This document shows, piece by piece, positions 1 to 5,550 of a DNA stretch of 41,310 nucleotides. Location of the stretch: the IMG/VR virus record IMGVR_UViG_3300025141_013818, positions 1 to 41,310 of that record; one strand, written 5' to 3'. The translations under genes and the position numbers were made by a program. The notes under the pieces were generated by a model. That model saw only the letters and a program-made list of their open reading frames with translations. It did not search any database and had not been told where the DNA came from. Each line of letters opens with the position of its first letter. The stretch's first letter is position 1. The stretch is from a virus.

Positions 1-1
1 T

Positions 2-103
2 ACGGGAGGAAACCTTGTTCAGGATGAAGTTCTAGAATTAGTACTGTCGGGCGCTATTTTGTCTACAAGCTCTTTTAGTGATATTTCAATAACGGCAACA
101 TAA
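2..103 (+). CDS. C-terminal end of an unknown protein (5' truncated)
   Basis: An open frame enters from the left edge and stops with TAA at 101-103, giving 33 residues ending in SDISITAT. The composition (G, S, T, I, V rich, no long charged runs) resembles the end of a beta-rich virion or fibre protein, but this is only an impression. The next gene starts one base after the stop, so the two are probably in one transcript. No function can be assigned. Confidence 0.5.
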   Translation, partial: TGGNLVQDEVLELVLSGAILSTSSFSDISITAT

Positions 104-104
104 T

Positions 105-314
105 ATGAAAATAGTTTTTACAGCGGGCTCTTTATACCAACAAATGCCTCCAACTGCTAAAATAGTTTTTAAAGCAGGGACGCTTGATCAGTCACTAGGC
201 GCGCCAGAAGCCGCAGCGGGCTATGGCAACGCAGTTATCGGGGTTGCGTCAGCAAATATTGGTTCTATAATTGGTGTGGCAACAGCAGATATTGACAATG
301 TATCGGATGCATAA
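105..314 (+). CDS. small repeat-built protein, function unknown
   Basis: 69 residues starting at an ATG one base after the preceding stop (TAATATG). The protein is built from short repeats: KIVFTAG (residues 2-8) recurs as KIVFKAG (19-25), and IGVASANIG (45-53) recurs as IGVATADID (56-64). There are almost no charged residues between the repeats and no signal peptide or membrane segment, which fits a small beta-structured virion component. Its position after the truncated gene suggests a shared structural role. The family is not recognised. Confidence 0.55.
   Translation: MKIVFTAGSLYQQMPPTAKIVFKAGTLDQSLGAPEAAAGYGNAVIGVASANIGSIIGVATADIDNVSDA
108..171 (+). repeat. 13-bp direct repeat inside the small repeat protein gene
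   Basis: AAAATAGTTTTTA occurs at 108-120 and again at 159-171. Both copies encode the KIVF motif in the same reading frame, so the DNA repeat reflects an internal duplication in the protein. Confidence 0.7.
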
Positions 315-361
315 TGGAAAAAGACTGGGCAGTTATAATACCTGGTTAACTATTTATTAAT

Positions 362-1006
362 ATGAAGAAACTGTTTGAAAATTGGCGATCTTATTTGAAA
401 GAAGGTGTAACTCGACGCCGGGGTGCGGAAGGGCAGGACGAGCGCGCCGCAGAATTAGGCTTGCGCGGTGATCAGTATCGGAAAATATTTGAATTTGATT
501 TTCTCGGCGCCGATGGACCGGTTATATTAGATCTTGAAACCTTTGATACTGCGTCATTATCATTTAAAGAAATTCGCGTTTTTAAAGACAAGGTAGAAAA
601 AAAATGGGTAATATTATGCCAAGATGGCGCCCCTGGTTTCCCGCAATGTGCAGATCTTAAGGGACCCATAAAGGGTCCGGAAGATCTTTATTCAAATGAG
701 AGGTCAACTGATAATTTGCGGAGCGCGGGGAATCAAGTTATAAAGCCTGATGAGGCCATGAAAAAAATTAATTTTGATAACACTCAAGTTCAGAACGCGC
801 TGGAATCACAGTTAAATTGGGCCAATGAACGAGGCTTGAGTGATGAGACCGCGGTGTGGATCAAGGTGGGCGGCGGTGGTAGCTGTCGTAGGCGCCCCTG
901 TCCGGCCTGGCCAATGACCATTGGTGATCTGCGCGCATATTATAATCCGGAAATATTGAAAAAGAGGAGCCTTACAAGGGTGCCCGTATATTTAGAAAAT
1001 AATTAA
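362..1006 (+). CDS. putative internal head protein with capsid-targeting-like N terminus
   Basis: 214 residues, start ATG at 362. The N terminus MKKLFENWRSYLKEG is a short amphipathic Lys/aromatic helix ending in L-K-E then G. T4 internal proteins carry a roughly 10-residue capsid targeting sequence (for example MKTYQEFIAE) that the prohead protease removes after an L/I-x-E site followed by a small residue. The match in layout and cleavage site suggests that the rest of this protein is packaged in the head, and possibly ejected into the host. The remainder is mixed alpha/beta. Near the C terminus lie a glycine run and the sequence CRRRPCPAW (residues 175-183). I recognise no enzymatic motif. 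The targeting role is inference; the gene itself is well supported by length and composition. Confidence 0.7.
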   Translation: MKKLFENWRSYLKEGVTRRRGAEGQDERAAELGLRGDQYRKIFEFDFLGADGPVILDLETFDTASLSFKEIRVFKDKVEKKWVILCQDGAPGFPQCADLKGPIKGPEDLYSNERSTDNLRSAGNQVIKPDEAMKKINFDNTQVQNALESQLNWANERGLSDETAVWIKVGGGGSCRRRPCPAWPMTIGDLRAYYNPEILKKRSLTRVPVYLENN

Positions 1007-1036
1007 CTTAGAATTTAAATTATTATTTATTATATA

Positions 1037-1052
1037 TTATAATATATTATAA
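1037..1052. promoter_or_regulatory. 16-bp perfect AT palindrome with TATAAT, upstream of gene at 1087
   Basis: TTATAATATATTATAA is a perfect palindrome in the 80-bp AT-rich gap between two genes. It contains TATAAT on both strands (1038-1043 on the + strand). No good -35 box lies 17 bp upstream (the sequence there is TTAAAT), so a sigma70 promoter is only possible. It could equally be a regulator site or AT-rich spacer. Confidence 0.3.
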
Positions 1053-1086
1053 GAAGAGCAGTTAATATTACTATAGTGAGGAATTA

Positions 1087-1389
1087 ATGACAGTAAACAA
1101 CAAAATTAATAAATTTTGGAAAAATGAATCATATCACCAGACTTACGAGTCCGCGGACTCTGCAAGAAATAAATTACTAAATATATGGGCAGAAAGTGGC
1201 CAACATAAAGGGATGCAAGTCAAGGTTCGAAGACTATCTCAGCGTTATGTGGTAAAAACTAGACTCCACCCAGACTTTGAAGAACCTAAACCTCTCAATA
1301 AGAAAAAGGAAAAGAAACGTGGGAAAAATAGCAGAAGAAATAGAGAAGCTGCAGCAAAAAGAGAACTTGACGCTGCCGGAACTGTTTGA
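1087..1389 (+). CDS. small basic protein of unknown function
   Basis: 100 residues, ATG preceded by the ribosome site GAGGA (1078-1082). The first 65 residues look globular. Residues 70-93 are strongly basic (repeated K, R and KKKEKK), which suggests nucleic-acid binding through a disordered tail. The 3' end overlaps another frame (1319-1489). No family is recognised. Confidence 0.6.
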   Translation: MTVNNKINKFWKNESYHQTYESADSARNKLLNIWAESGQHKGMQVKVRRLSQRYVVKTRLHPDFEEPKPLNKKKEKKRGKNSRRNREAAAKRELDAAGTV

Positions 1390-1489
1390 AAAGTATCCTC
1401 ATTTGGCCTCCTTGCAATTTCAGGAAATGAAAGAAGAGAATAGCTTAAATGAGGCCGGCGGAGACAAGCGCAAATTACTTCTTGATTGA
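1319..1489 (+). CDS. short helical protein overlapping the upstream gene in another frame
   Basis: The frame could start at a TTG (1277), but the GTG at 1319 is better placed: AAGGAAAAG lies just upstream, giving 56 residues. The product contains EEIEKLQQKENLTLPELFEKYPHLAS, a plausible amphipathic helix followed by a globular-looking stretch that does not resemble a random shadow frame. It overlaps the end of the preceding gene by 71 bp and stops just before the promoter of the RNA element. The alternative is a frameshifted tail of the 1087 gene. No function known. Confidence 0.45.
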   Translation: MGKIAEEIEKLQQKENLTLPELFEKYPHLASLQFQEMKEENSLNEAGGDKRKLLLD

Positions 1490-1510
1490 TTTACCTAGTG
1501 TCCCTATACT
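1482..1510 (+). promoter_or_regulatory. sigma70-like promoter in front of the tRNA-like RNA
   Basis: TTGATT (1482-1487) and TATACT (1505-1510) are separated by 17 bp. They match the consensus -35 and -10 hexamers at 4/6 and 5/6 positions. Transcription would begin near 1517, only a few bases before the 5' acceptor strand of the RNA element at 1521. Confidence 0.5.
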
Positions 1511-1520
1511 CTACGTATGG

Positions 1521-1600
1521 AGGGCAGTATCTCCTCGTTCTTATAAAGCGTAGAAAGAGTATTTGGTAACATATGGGTTCAAGCCCCGTCTGCCCTACCA
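1521..1600 (+). tRNA. tRNA-like RNA with encoded CCA and no recognisable D arm
   Basis: AGGGCAG (1521-1527) pairs perfectly over 7 bp with CTGCCCT (1590-1596), followed by discriminator A and an encoded CCA (1598-1600). The T arm is intact: stem ATGGG/CCCGT (1573-1577 and 1585-1589) around the loop TTCAAGC. The body is abnormal. No D arm with a GG-containing loop can be drawn between 1528 and 1533. The best anticodon arm is the bulged hairpin 1534-1553 with loop CTTATAA, which would give anticodon UAU (Ile, AUA). About 19 nt of unpaired variable region follow. It could be a divergent or degenerate tRNA, a tRNA mimic, or a tRNA altered by rearrangement. An alternative fold pairs ATACTCT (1506-1512) with AGAGTAT (1556-1562). 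It has its own promoter-like sequence upstream. Confidence 0.5.
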
Positions 1601-1615
1601 ATTTTAAAGGTGATT

Positions 1616-1879
1616 ATGACTACAAAAAAACAATATCTAGAAGAAGCAGTGCATTATTTAGGCGAGTACAATGAATTATCAAAATTGTATAAACCTACAA
1701 GAAAAATGCTCAAAGATGAGGCTCTTAAGGCCGGCATTGAGAGCCATATTCAGGAAAGAGTGGTTTTGAAGCGTGTTTTGAGATCTAAAAAAATTAAATT
1801 TGATGATAATCTACCAACCAGCGAATTAGTTCAATTAGCTAGGTTGGTTAAAGTTAACTTTGATAAATTGGATTATTAA
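1616..1879 (+). CDS. small helical protein of unknown function
   Basis: 87 residues from ATG 1616. AAAGG at 1606-1610 is correctly spaced for this ATG but overlaps the alternative in-frame GTG at 1610. The product is mostly helical and basic (TRKMLKDEALKAG, VVLKRVLRSKKIKFDD) without cysteines, a signal peptide or membrane segments. It starts 16 bp after the tRNA-like element and could be read through from that promoter. It is not a recognised family. Confidence 0.6.
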   Translation: MTTKKQYLEEAVHYLGEYNELSKLYKPTRKMLKDEALKAGIESHIQERVVLKRVLRSKKIKFDDNLPTSELVQLARLVKVNFDKLDY

Positions 1880-1880
1880 A

Positions 1881-1943
1881 ATGATTAAAGCAGAATATTA
1901 TGTGGTTGCGCGCCTGATCATCGAATCCGTTTGTGGAGATTAA
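1881..1943 (+). CDS. possible 20-residue minigene
   Basis: An ATG one base after the preceding stop opens a 20-residue frame (MIKAEYYVVARLIIESVCGD). It ends with a TAA one base before the GTG used by the next gene. The tight stop/start junctions on both sides suggest translational coupling rather than chance, but no clear ribosome site precedes it. It might be a leader peptide or the remnant of a larger gene. Confidence 0.3.
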   Translation: MIKAEYYVVARLIIESVCGD

Positions 1944-1944
1944 T

Positions 1945-2571
1945 GTGTCAGTTATAAAAGGGCTACAAGCTAAGCTAATAAAGGATCGTTTCTTTTCAGC
2001 GATGAAAAGCAAAGGATACGTTACTTTTGACAATAACAAAAAATACAATCTTAATATTATCGGTGTCCGAAGCGGCGATCATGATGCTACTAAATTTGAT
2101 GATTTGATGGTAGTTATCTACAGAGACGAAGATAAAGAATGGGTCGTTAATTCATATGAGATTACAACAGACCCGGGCCCAAATATTTTAAGAAAGCCAA
2201 TCAACAAAAAGGGTACTGCTATTTTGGTACCAGATCAATATAGAGGCACATGGAAGATTGGACCTCATGGAAAAACTCGATATACTGCTCTTACTCAAAG
2301 ATTGGGAAAAGTAAAGGTGTACAGAGATAATAACAAAGACAAGAAATTAGAAATGAGTGAGAGGACAATAGATGAAGGATACTTTGGAATAAATATTCAC
2401 AAACACGCTAGTTCATACGAAAGAGAATTTGTGAGAGGCGCCTCTGCCGGATGTCAAGTTTTTAAAAACACACAAAATTTTAATGAATTTATGGAACTCT
2501 GCCATATATCAGCAGATTTGTTTGATAATTCCTTTACTTATACTCTTATTAATGAAGAAGAATTAAGTTGA
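1945..2571 (+). CDS. L,D-transpeptidase-like cell-wall enzyme, endolysin candidate
   Basis: 208 residues from GTG 1945, chosen because TGGAG (1935-1939) is spaced properly for it; an upstream in-frame GTG lies at 1933. The C-terminal half holds H152 in GINIHKH followed by SAGCQVF with S167 and C170. This is the His...S-x-G-C arrangement of YkuD-type L,D-transpeptidase folds, which act on the meso-DAP peptides of peptidoglycan through a cysteine. VYRDNNKDKKLE (126-136) resembles a calcium-binding loop. There is no signal peptide, so release would need a holin or another route. It lies beside a lipoprotein and a membrane peptide, which would fit a lysis cluster. The family is recognised by motif only; it might act as a hydrolase rather than a transpeptidase. 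Confidence 0.6.
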   Translation: MSVIKGLQAKLIKDRFFSAMKSKGYVTFDNNKKYNLNIIGVRSGDHDATKFDDLMVVIYRDEDKEWVVNSYEITTDPGPNILRKPINKKGTAILVPDQYRGTWKIGPHGKTRYTALTQRLGKVKVYRDNNKDKKLEMSERTIDEGYFGINIHKHASSYEREFVRGASAGCQVFKNTQNFNEFMELCHISADLFDNSFTYTLINEEELS

Positions 2572-2585
2572 TATGAAATATTTAC

Positions 2586-2614
2586 TTTACAAAATTTAAA
2601 TTAGAAACTATAAT
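2586..2614 (+). promoter_or_regulatory. strong sigma70-type promoter for the lipoprotein cassette
   Basis: TTTACA (2586-2591) and TATAAT (2609-2614) are separated by exactly 17 bp. The -35 box differs from consensus at one base and the -10 box is perfect. The predicted start near 2621 leaves a 40-nt leader that ends in the ribosome site AAAAGGAG before ATG 2663. This is the best host-type promoter I see in the window. Confidence 0.65.
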
Positions 2615-2662
2615 ATTGACGCTAGCTTTTTAAAGCATTCAAAAATTAAAAGGAGATTATTA

Positions 2663-3028
2663 ATGAAGTTTTTAAGTATATTATTGTTGGTTTTGGGCTT
2701 AAGCCTCGCCGCATGTGAGGACGACACCGACGTCGAGACCCCGAATGAGACTGCACCTGCTGATGTGGTGACCCCGCCGGAGCCAGATGCCGGCACTACT
2801 GAAGAGGGTGACACTACAGCGGAAGAGGGTGACACTACGGCGGAAGAGGAAGCAGATACTACTGCGACTGAGGATGTTGTAGAGACCGAGGAAGAGGTTA
2901 CGGAAACCGAAACTGATGTAGAAGAGCCTGAGCCGGAGGAAACCCCCGGGGAAGATCCGACGGAGTTTAAGGAAACCAATTTCAGGTTTAGCACCCCAAC
3001 ACCGGGTTCACCGGGAGGAGATGACTGA
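2663..3028 (+). CDS. acidic phage-encoded lipoprotein
   Basis: 121 residues. The N terminus MKFLSILLLVLGLSLAAC is a type II signal peptide with lipobox LAAC and acylated Cys18, so the mature protein is anchored in the envelope. The mature part is an extended, disordered stretch rich in D, E, T, P and V, with the tandem repeat EEGDTTA, and it ends in G/P-rich sequence. AAAAGGAG and a near-consensus promoter lie upstream. A membrane peptide and a terminator follow, so it forms its own transcription unit. Phage lipoproteins of this kind can be superinfection-exclusion factors or outer-membrane spanins; the sequence does not decide between them. Confidence 0.75.
   Translation: MKFLSILLLVLGLSLAACEDDTDVETPNETAPADVVTPPEPDAGTTEEGDTTAEEGDTTAEEEADTTATEDVVETEEEVTETETDVEEPEPEETPGEDPTEFKETNFRFSTPTPGSPGGDD
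2801..2842 (+). repeat. 21-bp tandem repeat in the lipoprotein gene
   Basis: The unit starting GAAGAGGGTGACACTACAGC (2801-2821) is repeated at 2822-2842 with one difference, and a degenerate third copy begins at 2843. It encodes EEGDTTA. Such in-frame repeats can vary in copy number. Confidence 0.7.
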
Positions 3029-3113
3029 TATGGAAGTTACACTTGCTGTAGTGCTTTCTGCTGTCGTAGGATTTGCCACTGGCTATTTCCTCGTCAAAAA
3101 GAACGTTCTGTAA
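3021..3113 (+). CDS. single-span membrane micropeptide
   Basis: A frame of 30 residues from ATG 3021, or 27 from ATG 3030. The strong site GGAGG (3014-3018) lies 2 bp from the first start and 11 bp from the second, so the start is undecided. VTLAVVLSAVVGFATGYFLV forms one hydrophobic helix, followed by KKNVL, which predicts a cytoplasmic C terminus. The frame overlaps the end of the lipoprotein gene by 8 bp and precedes a terminator. It is likely co-expressed with the lipoprotein as an inner-membrane partner, for example in a spanin or exclusion pair. It is too short for family assignment. Confidence 0.55.
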   Translation: MTDMEVTLAVVLSAVVGFATGYFLVKKNVL

Positions 3114-3138
3114 AATAAAATTTAATATTTAAATTTCG

Positions 3139-3176
3139 AACCCGCCCGTGACATTCAGTTGCCGGCGGGTTTTTTT
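3139..3176 (+). terminator. rho-independent terminator
   Basis: AACCCGCC (3139-3146) pairs with GGCGGGTT (3164-3171) and runs into seven Ts (3170-3176). It closes the lipoprotein cassette and stands between the convergent + and - strand genes. On the - strand the hairpin lacks a good U tract, so it mainly serves the + strand. Confidence 0.85.
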
Positions 3177-3178
3177 AT

Positions 3179-3883
3179 TTAATGCAAAAAGTTCCAAAGT
3201 GTTGTGTAAGTGGGAGATACAGCAATATGGTGAAACCTCGCATGTACAGAATGAATCATACCAACTAATTCGCCATTTGAATTAAGAATTGGAGAACCCG
3301 AAGAGCCTTGGGTTGTTGGTATCGTATAATAGGCTCTCAAGTCAACGTTCGCAGAATAATGCCCCTCAAACAACAATACCATTTCTTTATGAGATATTCC
3401 CAGCGGCGATGCAATATTATAGATTTTGTCTGCATATTCAGGCCTTTTCCCTGCCAGTTTAAGCGGTGGCCCTGTTATTTCTTCACTATATAACAAACAT
3501 ATATCTGAGTTGAAGTCGACTTTCGCCACCTTTCCTTCAAACTCTTTGTTATCTCTATCAACTAACACAAATTTTACTTCATGGCCATGCACTTCCTTTT
3601 GGCCAATTATTTGATTGTTAGAGTTACACACATGCGCAGCAGTTAATATAAAATATTTATTTTTGATTTGTACAATCGCACCTGACGCGGTAGCATAGGG
3701 AATAATGCTTTGCGGCATTATACAGCTGGCCCTCGCACATTCTTCATCAATTAGCATCGCGTCGACCCTAATAAAGGATTTTTTAGCTGTCATCAGCTTC
3801 TTATTGACCTGAGTATTAAACGCACAACTAATTAATAGTGATACAAGAAGCAATAAAGGGATTAGAAATTTAGTTCGAGTCAT
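3179..3883 (-). CDS. trypsin-like serine protease lipoprotein
   Basis: 234 residues and the only clear - strand gene here. The signal peptide ends in lipobox LISC (acylated Cys20). The chymotrypsin-fold triad is visible: His84 in LTAAHVC, Asp127 in NSDICLL and Ser195 in GSSGSPI, with V8/HtrA-like spacing. No PDZ domain is present. It is predicted to be an envelope-anchored protease facing the periplasm or outside. The start has no obvious Shine-Dalgarno sequence. The gene converges on the lipoprotein cassette and diverges from phoH, which suggests an acquired accessory gene. Its substrate is unknown; candidates are surface receptors, competing phage or colicin proteins, or its own virion proteins. 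Confidence 0.8.
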   Translation of the reverse strand: MTRTKFLIPLLLLVSLLISCAFNTQVNKKLMTAKKSFIRVDAMLIDEECARASCIMPQSIIPYATASGAIVQIKNKYFILTAAHVCNSNNQIIGQKEVHGHEVKFVLVDRDNKEFEGKVAKVDFNSDICLLYSEEITGPPLKLAGKRPEYADKIYNIASPLGISHKEMVLLFEGHYSANVDLRAYYTIPTTQGSSGSPILNSNGELVGMIHSVHARFHHIAVSPTYTTLWNFLH

Positions 3884-3888
3884 ATAAT
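3883..3888 (+). promoter_or_regulatory. possible -10 box upstream of phoH
   Basis: TATAAT lies in the narrow divergent gap, 27 bp before ATG 3915, at a suitable distance for a short leader. No convincing -35 box is found 16-18 bp upstream, so a promoter here is tentative. Confidence 0.25.
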
Positions 3889-3914
3889 AATTAGTGAGGT
3901 ACAGGAAGCAAATT

Positions 3915-5228
3915 ATGAAAAAAACCTATGTAATTGATACTAATGTGTTTTTAACAAATGCAAATTCAATATTTGAATTCAAAAATAACGATATCGTCGT
4001 CCCCCTCAAAGTCTTGGATGAAATAGATAAACATAAAAAGAGACAAGACGGTGTCGGCCTAAATGCTCGTTCAATAATAAGGATCCTTGATGGCTTAAGA
4101 ACCAGGGGCAACTTACACAAGGGCGTTAGATTAGCTAAGGGCCGCGGCATTATTTATGTTAAGGGTTACGATATAAAAGATGCTCCCGCCGGCTGCGATT
4201 TGAAAAGCGCCGATAACGAGATTATCACGACTGCTATAACAGAGATGAAGGCTAATGAGAGGAGAAGAGTCGTTGTAGTTACGCGAGATATCAATATGCG
4301 AGTCAAGTGTGATTCTTTAGGCATTATAACAGAAGATTATGTGCCCAATAAGATTGTGTCTGATGAAACAAAACTATTTACCGGCTTTGCGAAACATCTA
4401 GTAGACGATCAACTAATAGATCAGTTTTACGAGGGCGAGGAAATAAAATTTGATAAAGAAGAGGTTAAATTCAAGTTTAAACCAAATCAGTTTGTAATGC
4501 TTGTCTCTAATGCGAATGAGAAGAAGACAGCCCTCGCACGCTTTATGAATTATAATATGCCGCTAAAGAAGGTGGTTGAGTTTCAACACGGACTTTGGGG
4601 TTTGCGCCCTCGCAACAAAGAACAAACGTTCGCTTTTGACCTTTTAATGGACAATAATGTGCCAATTGTTACCCTAATAGGCAAGGCGGGGTGTGGTAAG
4701 ACCCTTTTGGCCATCGCCGCTGGTTTAGAGCAAGTAATCGAAACAAAAAAGTACAAAAAGCTGGTTGTTTCGCGTCCGGTCCAGCCCATGGGCAAAGATA
4801 TTGGCTTTCTTCCGGGGACAATGGAAGAAAAAATGAAACCTTGGCTTATGCCTATTCAGGATAATTTAGAATTTTTAATGAATGGTCAGCACAAATCAAT
4901 GGCCATGTTTTTTGAGGATGGGACAATTCAAGTTGAGGCCTTAACATATATAAGAGGTCGCTCGATTAATAATGCGTTCATTATTATTGATGAGGCGCAA
5001 AATTTAACAATTCACGAATTAAAGACTATAATCACTAGGGTGGGTGAAAACACCAAGGTAATATTAACAGGAGATATAGAACAGATTGACAGTATATATT
5101 TAGATGCAACCTCTAACGGACTTTCTCATGCGGTCGAAAAATTAAAGAAATATGAATTAGCCGGCCATATGACCCTGATCAAGGGTGAAAGATCGAAGGT
5201 TGCGACCCTGGCATCAAAAGTTTTATAG
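3915..5228 (+). CDS. phoH: PhoH-family protein with PIN domain (PhoH2 type)
   Basis: 437 residues from ATG 3915, preceded by AGGA; a GTG at 3894 would add 7 poorly supported residues. N-terminal PIN ribonuclease domain (about 1-145) with acidic residues D8 in VIDTNVFL, E36, D100 in SADNEI and D125 in TRDINM. C-terminal PhoH ATPase (about 225-437) with Walker A GKAGCGKT (256-263) and Walker B AFIIIDEAQN (354-363). PIN-PhoH proteins couple RNA unwinding to RNA cleavage in bacteria. PhoH genes are frequent in marine phages, where the role is unresolved despite the link to phosphate in the name. All key residues appear intact. Confidence 0.9.
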   Translation: MKKTYVIDTNVFLTNANSIFEFKNNDIVVPLKVLDEIDKHKKRQDGVGLNARSIIRILDGLRTRGNLHKGVRLAKGRGIIYVKGYDIKDAPAGCDLKSADNEIITTAITEMKANERRRVVVVTRDINMRVKCDSLGIITEDYVPNKIVSDETKLFTGFAKHLVDDQLIDQFYEGEEIKFDKEEVKFKFKPNQFVMLVSNANEKKTALARFMNYNMPLKKVVEFQHGLWGLRPRNKEQTFAFDLLMDNNVPIVTLIGKAGCGKTLLAIAAGLEQVIETKKYKKLVVSRPVQPMGKDIGFLPGTMEEKMKPWLMPIQDNLEFLMNGQHKSMAMFFEDGTIQVEALTYIRGRSINNAFIIIDEAQNLTIHELKTIITRVGENTKVILTGDIEQIDSIYLDATSNGLSHAVEKLKKYELAGHMTLIKGERSKVATLASKVL

Positions 5229-5238
5229 TGAGGATAAA

Positions 5239-5550
5239 ATGGAAGTAATTAACGCAAAAGAATTTAATAAAAACCCAACGTTGGCCAAACTAGTTGAGCC
5301 TGAAAACGATCTTAAGAATTTCTTGGTTGAATACGTGGGTGAAAAGTGTGATCCCGAGGATCAAGAAGTAACGGTGGAAATGATAGTGGAAATAATGGCA
5401 GCAGAATTCCCGGAGTTTATATTAGCGATAGCAGAGGAAAACTGGATTAGAGGCTACCAACAGGCCGTCGAAGATATTGATATAGGCCGCGAGGAAATGG
5501 AAAGACAAAAAAATGAGCAAGAAGATAATCAATCACATACAGGAGAATAA
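5239..5550 (+). CDS. small acidic protein of unknown function
   Basis: 103 residues from ATG 5239, preceded by TGAGGA; an upstream frame extension to 5185 overlaps phoH and is rejected. The protein is acidic and helical with a charged C terminus (GREEMERQKNEQEDN). No cysteines, signal or membrane segment. It overlaps the next gene by 38 bp, so the two are probably translated together. The family is not recognised. Confidence 0.65.
   Translation: MEVINAKEFNKNPTLAKLVEPENDLKNFLVEYVGEKCDPEDQEVTVEMIVEIMAAEFPEFILAIAEENWIRGYQQAVEDIDIGREEMERQKNEQEDNQSHTGE

Noticed and set aside
314-349. 11-codon frame MEKDWAVIIPG starting at the stop of the small repeat protein (TAATG)
   Set aside because: Too short and without a ribosome site; it could be a coupling minigene but cannot be supported.
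1521-1600. tRNA-like element as a phage attachment site
   Set aside because: There is no integrase and no duplicated 3' tRNA end in the window; the element has its own promoter-like region and sits between phage genes.
2608-2994. Long - strand frame opposite the acidic lipoprotein (Ser/Val-rich product)
   Set aside because: It is the mirror of D/E/T-rich repeats on the + strand. The + frame has a promoter, ribosome site and signal peptide.
5185-5238. N-terminal extension of the gene at 5239
   Set aside because: It lies within the end of phoH and the ATG at 5239 has the ribosome site TGAGGA.
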